From: Ga0077555 sp963761475
Lineage (GTDB): Bacteria; Pseudomonadota; Alphaproteobacteria; Rhizobiales; Hyphomicrobiaceae
Reading direction: 5' to 3'
NCBI GenBank assembly: GCA_963761475.1
Contig: CAVXGT010000014.1
Location: forward strand, 496,001 to 560,000
Length of the DNA stretch: 64,000 nucleotides
This document shows positions 17,243 through 26,110 of this stretch, in pieces. A program made the translations under genes and the position numbers. The notes under the pieces were generated by a model. It saw only the letters and a list, made by a program, of their open reading frames with translations, had not been told where the DNA came from and did not search any database. Numbering within the stretch: the stretch's first letter is position 1; every line of letters starts with the position of its first letter.

Positions 17243-18115
17243 ATGCTGACGCCCGAGCAGGTCGATTTCTATAACGAGCACGGTTACGTAATGGTCCCCG
17301 ACGCGCTTTCGCCCAAGGCCGTGGCCGAGCTGCGTGCCATGGTCGACCAGATCGTCGCCGACGCAGCCAAGGTCACGACCCACACCGACGTCTACGATCT
17401 CGAGGATGGCCACACCCCCACCTCCCCCAAGGTCCGGCGCATCAAGACCCCTCACAAGCACTTCGACTACTTCAATCGCCTCGTCCGTGACCCCGCCATC
17501 ACCGCGATCCTCGCCGCACTGCTCGGGCCGAACATCCGCCTGCATGGCTCCAAGCTCAACATGAAGTCGGCTGGCTACGGCGCCCCCGTCGAATGGCATC
17601 AGGACTGGGCGTTCTATCCCCATACCAACGACGACGTGCTGGCGACTGGCATCCTCCTCGACGATTGTGACGAAGAGAACGGCCCGATGCTCATGATCCC
17701 GGGTTCGCACCGTGGCCGTCTCTACGACCATCACGCCGAGGGCGCGTTCTGCGGCGCCATCACGGGCGAGCTCAATCAGATCGCCTTCGACAAGGCCGTG
17801 CCGCTCACTGGCAAGGCGGGCTCGATGTCCATCCACCATGCCCGCACCTTGCATGGCTCGGCTCAGAACACCTCGACGAAACCACGCCGCCTGCTCCTGT
17901 TCGAGTATGCCGCAGCCGACGCTTGGCCGCTGATGGGCGTGTCGAATTTCGATGATTTCAACAGCCGCATCGTGCTGGGTCAGGCGACCGTCGAGCCGCG
18001 CGTGACGCCGGCGCCGGTGCGCATTCCCCTGCCGCCGGCCAAGGCGCAAGGCTCGATCTACGAGAACCAGCGTGGTGCCAAGGTCCGTTATTTTGGTGTC
18101 CAGGCCGCCGAGTAG
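17243..18115 (+). CDS. phytanoyl-CoA dioxygenase (PhyH) family protein
   Basis: The 290-residue Fe(II)/2-oxoglutarate oxygenase has the metal pair in EWHQDWAFYPH and the distal His in HHARTLHGSAQN, with a 2-oxoglutarate-binding Arg in TKPRR. PhyH members hydroxylate varied small molecules and the substrate cannot be read off. GGAGG lies 7 bases before ATG 17243. A VOC dioxygenase-like gene follows 66 bases later on the same strand, so the two may act in one degradative route. Confidence 0.9.
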   Translation: MLTPEQVDFYNEHGYVMVPDALSPKAVAELRAMVDQIVADAAKVTTHTDVYDLEDGHTPTSPKVRRIKTPHKHFDYFNRLVRDPAITAILAALLGPNIRLHGSKLNMKSAGYGAPVEWHQDWAFYPHTNDDVLATGILLDDCDEENGPMLMIPGSHRGRLYDHHAEGAFCGAITGELNQIAFDKAVPLTGKAGSMSIHHARTLHGSAQNTSTKPRRLLLFEYAAADAWPLMGVSNFDDFNSRIVLGQATVEPRVTPAPVRIPLPPAKAQGSIYENQRGAKVRYFGVQAAE

Positions 18116-18181
18116 AAGTGGGCGCACCGCAGCGCCAAGGACGAAGCCCGGTCATTACGGCCGCATCGAAGGAGTGTGACA

Positions 18182-19180
18182 ATGCAGCTCCAGTCATTCG
18201 GTTACTTCGGCGTCAAATCCCAGAAGCTTGACGATTGGGCCGAATATGGCCCGAAATTTCTAGGTCTCGAGGTCGTCGAGCGCACCCCGACCACCCTCAA
18301 GCTGCGCATGGACGACAGGAAGCAGCGCATTCTGGTCTCTGCCACCGACGCCGAGGTCACAGCCTTCGGTTTCGAGGTCGCCGATGCAGCAGCGCTCGAT
18401 GCGCTGGCCGGCCGGCTGGAAGGCGTGCAGGTCAAGGTCGGTCGATTGTCGCCGGGAGCAGCGGACCTGCGTGGCGTCAAGGGCGCGATCCGTTTCTGCG
18501 ACCCCGTCGGCAATCCGATCGAGGCCTTCCACGGGCCGGAGGCCAAGGCCGAACCTTTCAAGCCCGGCCGCCCCGTCTCGGGTTTCCGCACCGGCGCGCT
18601 TGGCATGGGCCACGCCGTCCTGCACGTCAAGAACGCCGAGGATCTGCTGTGGTTCTACCGTGATGTCCTGGGCTTCCACCTCAGCGACTACATGCTGAAG
18701 CCGTTCACGGCCTACTTCTTCCACCTCAATCCGCGCCAGCACAGCCTGGCTCTCCTGCAGACCGGCCGCGACGGTATCCATCACATCATGATGGAAGCCG
18801 GCATGCTCGACGATGTCGGCCAGGCCCTCGACATCGCCACCGCCGAGAACCACGTGGCTGTCGGCCTCGGCCGCCATACCAACGATCTCATGACCTCGTT
18901 TTATGCCCGCACCCCCGACGATTTTCTGATCGAATATGGCTGGGGCGGCCGCCTGATCGAGCCGGACAACTGGCAGGCGAGCGAGATGACCTACGGCGGC
19001 AGCTTGTGGGGCCATGATCCCGTGTCGGCCTCGCCCGAGATGCTGGCAGCCCGCCGTGCCGCCAAGCGCCACGTCGCAGAGGATGGCCTGCGCCAGCCGG
19101 TACAGGTCGCGGACGGCAATTATCACCTGGGCCCGTCGACCACGTGCGCCTGGTGGGCCGACGCCAAGCGCCAGCAATAG
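18182..19180 (+). CDS. VOC-superfamily type I extradiol dioxygenase-like protein
   Basis: The 332-residue protein has two VOC modules, as in catechol/biphenyl-diol dioxygenases. Candidate Fe(II) ligands are His in GHAVLHVKN, His in GIHHIMMEAG and Glu in DFLIEYGWGG, all in the C-terminal module. If active it would cleave a catecholic ring next to a hydroxyl. GAAGGAG lies 7 bases before ATG 18182. It pairs with the upstream PhyH oxygenase; the true substrate is unknown. Confidence 0.88.
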   Translation: MQLQSFGYFGVKSQKLDDWAEYGPKFLGLEVVERTPTTLKLRMDDRKQRILVSATDAEVTAFGFEVADAAALDALAGRLEGVQVKVGRLSPGAADLRGVKGAIRFCDPVGNPIEAFHGPEAKAEPFKPGRPVSGFRTGALGMGHAVLHVKNAEDLLWFYRDVLGFHLSDYMLKPFTAYFFHLNPRQHSLALLQTGRDGIHHIMMEAGMLDDVGQALDIATAENHVAVGLGRHTNDLMTSFYARTPDDFLIEYGWGGRLIEPDNWQASEMTYGGSLWGHDPVSASPEMLAARRAAKRHVAEDGLRQPVQVADGNYHLGPSTTCAWWADAKRQQ

Positions 19181-19201
19181 CGTTCTGCATCTACTGACTG
19201 C

Positions 19202-19540
19202 GCGCCTCCCGGCCGGCTCCCCGAAGGGGAGTCGGGAGGCGCCACTGAGCTGCGCGCCGCCCCCGCGGAGGCGCAGGGCTGCGTGAGCAGCCCGTACGCG
19301 CCGTGAGCGCGCCAAACTCCCCGCAGGGGACTCGCGTGGCGCCACCCACATCACGCGCCACGCTTCGCGTAGGCCGATATGCTCCGATCCAGCGCCTGTG
19401 CGCACCAGCGCGCAGGCGAAGGCCGCGACTGCGGCCCGGCGCGTTGCGCCGCCCCCGCGGAGGCGCAGGGCTGCGTGAGCAGCCCGTACGCGCCGTGAGC
19501 GCGCCAAACTCCCCGCAGGGGAGTCGGATGGCGAAGCAGG
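19202..19540. repeat. mosaic of nested hairpins between convergent genes
   Basis: A 41-base element at 19202-19242 has outer stem GCGCCTCCCG/CGGGAGGCGC and inner hairpin CTCCCC-GAA-GGGGAG. Further hairpins include GGGCTGC-GTGA-GCAGCCC (twice, near 19274 and 19470), GGCCGC-GACT-GCGGCC (near 19420) and CTCCCC-GCA-GGGG (near 19320 and 19510). A block of about 80 bases (CCCCCGCGGAGGCGCAGGGC onward) is duplicated. The modules are shared with the other convergent gaps. Confidence 0.9.
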
Positions 19541-19558
19541 TCAGCGCGAACAAAAAAC

Positions 19559-20113
19559 TCAACGCCCCGGCGTCCGCGGTACCGCGTGCTCGTGCAGGCT
19601 TGCCAGTTGCCACCCCTGCCCGGCCCGCACGTAGACGGCCGTCCACGCCATGATCACTGGCGACTTGCCCGCCGTCACGGTGAGCCGCGACCGGCCCGTC
19701 GCAATCGCCGTCCACCCGCCGGGCACCCGCACCACTAGGTCCTCCGCGGCCGCAAGCTCGGTTACTACGGCTCCGGCCAGGATCTGCCCGATGCGTACTG
19801 TACTGCCGCTGAGCCGACCGCGCGTATCGGTATGCACGAATGACGGCGTATAGAGCTCCTTCAGGCGTTTGGCGTCCTTCGCCTTGGCCGTCTTGGCGAA
19901 GGCCTCCCGCCACGCCTTGATTTCCTCGCCGTGCGCCTGTTCCTGCGCCCCGCTGAGGATTGGCGGTGGATGCGCCTGGGCCCGCGAGAAGAGGGCACTC
20001 TCGCCGCTCCCGAACGCCACCACCAGCGTGGAAATCGCGACGGCGAGACGCCATCGCCAGGCGACGCCTTGGCCACGAGCTATCAACCGATGAGGTCCGA
20101 ACACATTGATCAT
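19559..20113 (-). CDS. secreted SnoaL/DUF4440-like protein, 184 aa
   Basis: Residues 1-47 carry a long basic N-region, a hydrophobic core (LAVAISTLVVAFG) and a probable cleavage site after RAQA. Residues 60-180 show an NTF2-like fold (AWREAFAKTAKAKDAKRLKELYT, then strands ending WQLASLHEHAV). ATG 20113 follows AGGTGG at 5 bases. Such periplasmic proteins bind small molecules or are stress-linked; no specific role is visible. Confidence 0.72.
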   Translation of the reverse strand: MINVFGPHRLIARGQGVAWRWRLAVAISTLVVAFGSGESALFSRAQAHPPPILSGAQEQAHGEEIKAWREAFAKTAKAKDAKRLKELYTPSFVHTDTRGRLSGSTVRIGQILAGAVVTELAAAEDLVVRVPGGWTAIATGRSRLTVTAGKSPVIMAWTAVYVRAGQGWQLASLHEHAVPRTPGR

Positions 20114-20129
20114 CCCGACCACCTACGCA

Positions 20130-21440
20130 TCAAGAACTGCCGGCACCACGCCGGCATGACGCAGCGGTCCCGCCGACGAACGCACGATACGCGCCTTCGA
20201 CCGCCGCCACCACATGCGCTTCCGTATACCCCGCCAGCACCTTGGCTCGCGCCGCCTGCCCAAGCTCGCGCCGCAGCTCCGCCGAGCCGGCAAGCCGCTC
20301 CAGGGCATCGGCCAGCGCCACCGCATCGCCCGGCGGCACGATCAGCCCTTCAACGCCATCGCCGACGAAATGCCGGCAGCCCGGCACATCGCTGACGACG
20401 GCCGGCCGGCCGGAGGCAGCCGCCTCCAGCAACGCCCGTGGCATCCCCTCGCGGCTGCGTGCCGGCAGCACGAAGATGTCGCTCTCCCGCCACACAGCCG
20501 CGACGTCCCGCGTAAAGCCCATGTAGCGCCTGTGCTCGCTGTTGGCCCAGGCACGGATCTGGTTCGAGGCAATGGCCTCGGGGTTGCCGTCGTCGGTGTC
20601 GCCGTAGAGCGCGATCGCCAGGGCCACGCCGCGTTGCTGCAGGATGTCGCCCGCCGCCATCAGCACGTCCACCCCCTTGGGCCGGATCATCCGTGCGACG
20701 TAGGCGACAACCGGCACGTCATGGCGGGGCTCGGGCTGCGCCGGAAAGGCCGCTGGATCGATGCCGGCGCCACCGAGCATGGTCACCCGTCCGCCATGCG
20801 CCACGCCGCCGGCCTCCAGGAACGCCAGATCTTCCGGATTCTCGACCAGCAGCCAGCTCCCCTGCCGCCGCATCACGCCGCGCATCACCTTCAGCGCTGC
20901 CGACCGCGCCACCCGCGCTTTGCCCGTATCCGAGATCGCCAGGAACCCGAGCCCCGTCATGTGGATCACGGTATGGCTGGGCCGCTTGAGCGCCGTGGCG
21001 AGCCCGCCGAGCACGATCGGTTTCATGGCGATCAGGTGCACCACGTCCGGCTTTTCCTGAGCCAGGATCTGCGTAAAGCGCTGCACCGTCGCCGCCTCGC
21101 GTACAGGGTTCATCGACGACCTGTTGTACGCAAGCTCGATCGTCCGCGCCCCCAGCGCTTCGATCTCGCCCATCCGTCCCGACGAGCGCGTCGCCACGAC
21201 GACCTCTCGAGCGAGGCTCACGAGATGCCGGATCAGAGGCTGGAAATGCGACAGCGCAAACCAGTCCTCGGTCACGCCGATCAGCACTTTGCCGAGGAAC
21301 CCGTGCGCTGAGCCGGGCGTCTGCGGTCGCGGCCCGCCCGCGGGTTCGTTGTCGATGGTGTCGCTCTCCGCCATGGTTGCAGGGTTTAGCCTGCCAAGCG
21401 CACCAGCGCCACACGCTGCATTGCCGCCTCCCTCTTCCAT
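20130..21440 (-). CDS. glycosyltransferase family 4
   Basis: The protein has an N-terminal acceptor domain (from FLGKVLIGVTEDW) and a C-terminal GT4 donor domain with the EGMPRALLEAAASGRPAV signature binding the nucleotide sugar (Glu-x7-Glu). It probably adds a sugar to a lipid-linked or exopolysaccharide chain at the inner membrane face. Neither ATG 21440 nor ATG 21374 has a clear ribosome site; the first 22 residues look unconserved, so the real start may be 21374. Diverges from murJ. Confidence 0.9.
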   Translation of the reverse strand: MEEGGGNAACGAGALGRLNPATMAESDTIDNEPAGGPRPQTPGSAHGFLGKVLIGVTEDWFALSHFQPLIRHLVSLAREVVVATRSSGRMGEIEALGARTIELAYNRSSMNPVREAATVQRFTQILAQEKPDVVHLIAMKPIVLGGLATALKRPSHTVIHMTGLGFLAISDTGKARVARSAALKVMRGVMRRQGSWLLVENPEDLAFLEAGGVAHGGRVTMLGGAGIDPAAFPAQPEPRHDVPVVAYVARMIRPKGVDVLMAAGDILQQRGVALAIALYGDTDDGNPEAIASNQIRAWANSEHRRYMGFTRDVAAVWRESDIFVLPARSREGMPRALLEAAASGRPAVVSDVPGCRHFVGDGVEGLIVPPGDAVALADALERLAGSAELRRELGQAARAKVLAGYTEAHVVAAVEGAYRAFVGGTAASCRRGAGSS

Positions 21441-21539
21441 GAATGACAGTCTCGCGCCCGCAGGTTGTCCACGCGAGCTTGCCGCAACTGATCCGTCAGC
21501 CCTTGCCCACCGTCACCGCCTCGGCTACCGCTCGCCCCC

Positions 21540-23123
21540 ATGAAACTCTACCGCGCCTTCGCAACGGTCGGCGGCCTCACCCTCGTGAGCCGCATCCTCG
21601 GTTTCCTGCGCGACATCGCACTGGCAGCCCTCCTTGGCGCCGGTCCGATTGCGGAGGCATTCGTGGTTGCCTTCCGCTTCCCCAATCTGTTCCGCCGCTG
21701 GTTCGGTGAAGGCGCCTTCAACGCAGCCTTCGTGCCCCTGTTCGCCAAGCGCCTCGAGGGCGACGGTCGCGACGCCGCCAAGGCCTTCGCGTCGGACGCC
21801 ATGTCGGGGCTCGCCTTCATCCTGGTGCTGCTGTCGGCGTTGGCCATGCTGGCGATGCCCTGGGCCATGGTCGCGCTGGCGCCGGGCTTCGTCGACGAGC
21901 CCGTGAAATTCGATCTCACCGTGGCGATGTCGCGGATCGCCTTCCCCTATCTGTTGTGCATGTCGCTGGTGGCGCTGCTGTCCGGCGTGCTCAACGCGCT
22001 GGGCCGCTTCGCCGAAAGCGCCTCCGTCTCGATCGTGCTCAACCTGGCGCTGATGGCGGCGATGGCGGTGGCCTGGTGGCTCGGCTACGGCAACGATCCC
22101 CGCACCGGCATCGTTCTCGCCTGGGGCATCTTTGCCGCAGGCGTCCTCCAGCTCCTCACGCTGCTGTGGGGCGCCCGCCGCGCCGGCTTCGTGCCCCGCC
22201 TCGTGCGGCCCCGCTGGTCCGACGACATGCGCCGTCTCGTCACGCTCGGCATTCCCGGCATCATCGCGGGCGGCGCCACCCAGATCAACATCGTCATCGG
22301 CGGCATGATCGCCTCCCTGCAGACCGGCGCGGTCTCGTGGCTCTATTACGCCGATCGCCTCTACGAGTTGCCCCTCGCCATCATCGGCATCGCCATCGGC
22401 ATCGTGCTGCTGCCCGATATCTCCCGTCACTTGCGCGCCGGCAATCAGGCAGCAGTCATGGATTCCCAGAATCGTGCCCTTGAGCTGTCGATGTTGCTCA
22501 CCGTCCCCGCCGCCGCGGCGCTGGCCGTCATCCCCGGTCCGATCGTCTCCGTGCTGTTCGAGCGAGGTGCCTTCTCGGCCGCCGACACACACGCCGTCTC
22601 CGCAGCACTTGCGATCTTCGCGCTGGGCTTGCCCGCGTTCGTGCTCCAGAAGGTGTTCCAACCCGGCTATTTCGCCCGCGAGGACACGAAAACGCCGATG
22701 CGCTTCACGGCCTGGAGCCTCGGCGTCAACACCGCGGGCTCGCTCGTTCTATTCTACCTGTTTCCCAGCTTCGGCTGGTCGCCGCACCTGGGCATAGCGG
22801 TTGCAACCGGCATCGGCGCCTGGCTCAACGTCGCGCTGCTCTATCGCGGCTTGCGTGCCCGCGGCCATTTCGTCGCCGACCAGCGCCTGAAATCGGCTTT
22901 GCCCATGATCGTGCTGTCGGCGCTTGTGCTCGCCATGGCCCTTGTTGCCGGCACCCTCTGGCTCGAGCCGTGGCTCGCAACCGGCGTGCGCCTGCCTTTG
23001 CGGGCTGCGGCACTCGCCGCATTGGTCATCGGCGGCGCCTGCGTCTACTTTGCTGCAGCCTTCCTGACCGGCGCCATTAGCCGGTCAATGCTGTCCCGCC
23101 TGGTCCGCAGGAAGGCCGACTGA
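21540..23123 (+). CDS. murJ: lipid II flippase MurJ
   Basis: The 527-residue MOP-superfamily membrane protein moves lipid II across the inner membrane for peptidoglycan synthesis. GAGPIAEAFVVAFRFPNLFRRWFGEGAFN near the N-terminus is the MurJ/MviN hallmark, and YYADRLYELPLAIIGIAIG and FFEKVFQPGYFAR-like segments follow, with about 14 hydrophobic helices. Length is typical. It is expressed rightward, alone or with the next gene about 100 bases on. Confidence 0.96.
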   Translation: MKLYRAFATVGGLTLVSRILGFLRDIALAALLGAGPIAEAFVVAFRFPNLFRRWFGEGAFNAAFVPLFAKRLEGDGRDAAKAFASDAMSGLAFILVLLSALAMLAMPWAMVALAPGFVDEPVKFDLTVAMSRIAFPYLLCMSLVALLSGVLNALGRFAESASVSIVLNLALMAAMAVAWWLGYGNDPRTGIVLAWGIFAAGVLQLLTLLWGARRAGFVPRLVRPRWSDDMRRLVTLGIPGIIAGGATQINIVIGGMIASLQTGAVSWLYYADRLYELPLAIIGIAIGIVLLPDISRHLRAGNQAAVMDSQNRALELSMLLTVPAAAALAVIPGPIVSVLFERGAFSAADTHAVSAALAIFALGLPAFVLQKVFQPGYFAREDTKTPMRFTAWSLGVNTAGSLVLFYLFPSFGWSPHLGIAVATGIGAWLNVALLYRGLRARGHFVADQRLKSALPMIVLSALVLAMALVAGTLWLEPWLATGVRLPLRAAALAALVIGGACVYFAAAFLTGAISRSMLSRLVRRKAD

Positions 23124-23228
23124 ACCGGCTGCCGCACGTCTCGCCCCACACGGCCCTTGCCTCACGGTATGGGGCCGTTACCATCCCCTCGGCGTCGGTG
23201 CCTGACTGTGTCGCGAGGGCCTGCAGAC

Positions 23229-24341
23229 ATGAAAATCACAGATGTAACGGTGACGGTTTTCGCCTGGGATGATATCCCGGCGACCCAGTACGGCCGCCAC
23301 ACCGGCCGTTTCGTTGGCCGCAGTGATCTGGGCCTCGTCACCATTTCGACCGATGAAGGCGTGACCGGCCATGCTTTTCTGGGCTCGGCCAGCCGGCCGG
23401 CGAGCAACGATGCTGGGCTCATCCCCAAGATCCTGAAACCCATGCTGGTCGGCGAGGATCCGCTCGACCGTGAGCGTCATTTCCAGCGCATGTGGGGTCG
23501 CACCCGCATGAACAACCAGCTGCGCGTGCTCGGCGCCATCGACGTGGCGCTGTGGGACCTTGCCGGCAAAGCCGCCAACATGCCCGTGCACAAGCTGATG
23601 GGCAGTTTCCGCACCAGCGCGCCTGCCTACGCCTCATCGGCTGTGCTGCCGTCGCCCGAGGCCTATGCCGAGGAGGCCATGTCATTCCGGTCGCGCGGCT
23701 GGGGCGCCTACAAGATCCACCCGCCGACCCAGTGGCAAACCGATATCAAGGTCTGCGAGGCCGTCAGAAAGGCCGTCGGCGACGACTACCGCATCATGCT
23801 CAATTCCACATGGTCCTACGATTACGTGGCGGCGTTGCGGGTCGGCCAGGCCGTCGAGCGCCTCGGCTTCTACTGGTACGAGGATCCCCTCGTCGAGGAT
23901 GACCTCAACGGCTACGTCAAGCTCAAGAAGCAGCTCTCGATTCCCATCCTCGCAACCGAGTACGCGCCGGGCGGCCACACCGCCTACGTGCCGTGGCTGA
24001 TGGCGGGTGCAACCGATTACCTGCGCGGCGATGTCGCCGTCAAAGGCGGCCTCACGGCATGCCTCAAGGCGGCGCATCTGGCCGAATGTTTCCACATGAA
24101 CTACGAGGTCCATCACGGTGGCAACTCATTGAACAACTTTGCCAACCTGCACCTCATCATGGCCATGCGGAACTGCGAGTATTTCGAGGTGCTGCTGCCC
24201 GACGGCGCACAGAAGTATGGGCTCGTCCATGATATCGAGGTCGACGCCCAGGGCCTGGTGCACGCGCCGCAAAAGCCCGGCCTCGGCGCCGACATCGATT
24301 TCGATCTGATCAAGCGCAAAGAGGTTGCGGTGCTCACATAG
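23229..24341 (+). CDS. mandelate racemase/muconate-lactonizing enolase-superfamily protein
   Basis: The 370-residue protein has the enolase-superfamily cap and barrel. Metal-site strands read MLNSTWSYD, YWYEDPL and ILATEYAPGG, with VHHGGNSLNN carrying the general-base His. Two oddities appear: the first metal ligand is usually Asp in this motif but is Asn here, and the usual Lys-x-Lys pair reads YKIHPP. It may be an acid-sugar dehydratase or racemase. ATG 23229 follows GAGGG. Confidence 0.88.
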   Translation: MKITDVTVTVFAWDDIPATQYGRHTGRFVGRSDLGLVTISTDEGVTGHAFLGSASRPASNDAGLIPKILKPMLVGEDPLDRERHFQRMWGRTRMNNQLRVLGAIDVALWDLAGKAANMPVHKLMGSFRTSAPAYASSAVLPSPEAYAEEAMSFRSRGWGAYKIHPPTQWQTDIKVCEAVRKAVGDDYRIMLNSTWSYDYVAALRVGQAVERLGFYWYEDPLVEDDLNGYVKLKKQLSIPILATEYAPGGHTAYVPWLMAGATDYLRGDVAVKGGLTACLKAAHLAECFHMNYEVHHGGNSLNNFANLHLIMAMRNCEYFEVLLPDGAQKYGLVHDIEVDAQGLVHAPQKPGLGADIDFDLIKRKEVAVLT

Positions 24342-24369
24342 TGCGCCGTGGCGGCATCCGGGGGGAGGC

Positions 24370-24798
24370 ATGTCGACCGAGGACGAGCTGCGCGAGAAGT
24401 TGCGCAAGATCGAGGCGCTGTTTGCCGGCGCCAAGACGGAGGGAGAGCGCGAGGCGGCAGGCGCTGCCGCCGACCGCATCCGCCAGCGGCTGGGGGCGGC
24501 TGCAGCGGTCGAGCCGGCGGTTGAGATGCGCTTTGCCATCCACGACCCCTGGTCCCGAAAACTGTTCCTGGCCTTGAGCCGCCGCTACGGCATCGAGCCC
24601 TATCGCTATCCGCGCATGAAGCGTCAGAGCCTGGTGGTGCGCGCCCCCGCCTCGTTCGTTGAGGGCGTGCTCTGGCCCGAGTTCAATGCCCTCAACGAGG
24701 CCCTGGCGAGCTACCTCATGGAAGTGACCGAGCGCGTCATCGGTGACACGGTTCACGGCGATACCCGCGATGCCGATGAGCGCCAGGCCATAGGCTAG
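24370..24798 (+). CDS. hypothetical protein, DUF2786-like N-terminus, 142 aa
   Basis: The N-terminal 40 residues (LREKLRKIEALFAGAKTEGER) form a short helical segment like that of DUF2786 proteins. The rest has DPWSRKLFLALSRRYGIEPYRYPR and a helical end. There is no signal or membrane segment. GGGGGAGG directly precedes ATG 24370 with short spacing. It follows the enolase-like gene by about 30 bases. No function can be given. Confidence 0.68.
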   Translation: MSTEDELREKLRKIEALFAGAKTEGEREAAGAAADRIRQRLGAAAAVEPAVEMRFAIHDPWSRKLFLALSRRYGIEPYRYPRMKRQSLVVRAPASFVEGVLWPEFNALNEALASYLMEVTERVIGDTVHGDTRDADERQAIG

Positions 24799-24922
24799 AT
24801 CGCCCGGCCAAGACGTCGAGCTGGTCAATTGCGCGCTTGCGCCGCATGGCCGTGCACTCTAAAGCCGTCAACTCCAGCCCGCGGGCAGTTGCGAGCGTGC
24901 GCCAGCGGGATACGGATTGTCG

Positions 24923-24936
24923 GGCAATCGATTGCC
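24923..24936. promoter_or_regulatory. perfect 14-bp palindrome upstream of the protease-like gene
   Basis: GGCAATCGATTGCC is a perfect palindrome 46 bases before the GTG start at 24983, in promoter position. It could be an operator for a dimeric regulator. No regulator is encoded nearby, and binding is not shown. Confidence 0.38.
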
Positions 24937-24982
24937 AACTATGTTCATTGTTGTGCTCTTGCCCTCACGGAGGTGACTGGCC

Positions 24983-25924
24983 GTGCAGCCAAGATCGGAG
25001 AACTACGACTTCGACCTCAACAAGGCGTTGTCAACCGTGGTCGGCATCAAGTCGATCGTGCCTTCGGATGCCTACACTGCAGAGACGCTCGGCACCGAGC
25101 GCCTTGGCCACGGCGTGCTGATCGGCGATCATGGCGTCGTGCTCACCATTGGCTATCTCGTTACTGAAGCCGAGACGGTGTGGATCCGCCTCGCCAACGG
25201 CGGTGTATTGCCGGGCCATGTCATCGGCTTTGATCAGGAAACCGGCTTTGGCCTGGTCCAGGCCTTGGCCCGCACCGAGTTGCCGAGCTTGCCGCTGGGC
25301 GACAGTGCCGATGCCGAGGTTGGCGACGACGTCGTCGTGGCGGGTCTCGGCGGCATCGAGAACGCCGTCGAGGCCAACATCGTCGCCCGCCAGGAGTTTG
25401 CCGGCTACTGGGAGTACGTGCTCGACCAGGCTCTGTTCACGGCCCCGAGCCATCCCCACTGGGGCGGCACGGCCTTGATCGGCATGGACGGCAAGCTGCT
25501 CGGTATCGGCTCCCTGCAGGTCCAGCAGGTGTTGAAGGGCGGCGCCTCGGAAGACATCAACATGATGGTGCCGATCAATCTGCTGAAGCCGATCCTCGAC
25601 GACATGCTGACTATGGGTCGCGCCCAGCGTCCCGCCCGCCCATGGCTGGGCCTTTATGCCACCGAGGCCGGCAACCGCATCGCCATCGCCGGCATTGCGC
25701 CGCGCGGCCCGGCTCGTCGCGCCGATGTCCGTTCGGGCGATATCGTGCTTACCGTCGGAGGCTCCGAGGTCAACAATCTCGCCGGGTTCTTCCGCAAGGT
25801 CTGGTCGCTCGGCGAGGCTGGCGTTGAGGTGCCGATCAAGGTGCACCGCAACGGCCGCACGCTCGACCTGTCCGTGACTTCCGCCGATCGCCGCCAGTTC
25901 CTGAAGCGCCCGGTCATTCATTGA
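24983..25924 (+). CDS. HtrA/DegP-like trypsin-fold and PDZ protein lacking the catalytic triad
   Basis: The 313-residue protein aligns with HtrA: a trypsin-like domain (about 10-205) and one PDZ domain (about 215-305; GIAPRGPARRADVRSGDIVLTVGG). The triad appears lost: NNHVV reads IGYLV, the Asp strand reads ETGFGLV, and GNSGGAL reads HWGGTAL. No signal peptide is visible, so it may be cytoplasmic. It could be a scaffold or sensor. The GTG start follows GGAGG at 8-9 bases. Confidence 0.87.
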   Translation: MQPRSENYDFDLNKALSTVVGIKSIVPSDAYTAETLGTERLGHGVLIGDHGVVLTIGYLVTEAETVWIRLANGGVLPGHVIGFDQETGFGLVQALARTELPSLPLGDSADAEVGDDVVVAGLGGIENAVEANIVARQEFAGYWEYVLDQALFTAPSHPHWGGTALIGMDGKLLGIGSLQVQQVLKGGASEDINMMVPINLLKPILDDMLTMGRAQRPARPWLGLYATEAGNRIAIAGIAPRGPARRADVRSGDIVLTVGGSEVNNLAGFFRKVWSLGEAGVEVPIKVHRNGRTLDLSVTSADRRQFLKRPVIH

Positions 25925-26046
25925 TGGCACGTCTCGTGCTGCCGACAGTCGGGGCTGGCGCGGCTTTAGGCAGTAGTGCGCGCCAGGACAGACCCCAGTG
26001 CGCCCCCCTCGCATTCGCCTGATAGCAGCCACAGAGTTAAGTGACG

Positions 26047-26083
26047 CAATAGCTAGGACGAGCTAGGACGGCGGCGGCTATTG
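26047..26083. promoter_or_regulatory. inverted repeat enclosing a tandem 10-mer
   Basis: CAATAGC (26047-26053) and GCTATTG (26077-26083) are perfect inverted arms. Between and overlapping them, AGCTAGGACG is repeated in tandem at 26051-26070. The element ends 28 bases before the cytochrome b561 ATG at 26111, within its leader. It may be an operator or an mRNA hairpin. Confidence 0.35.
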
Positions 26084-26110
26084 AGCCGTCGTGTTTTTGA
26101 GGAAGTGGCC

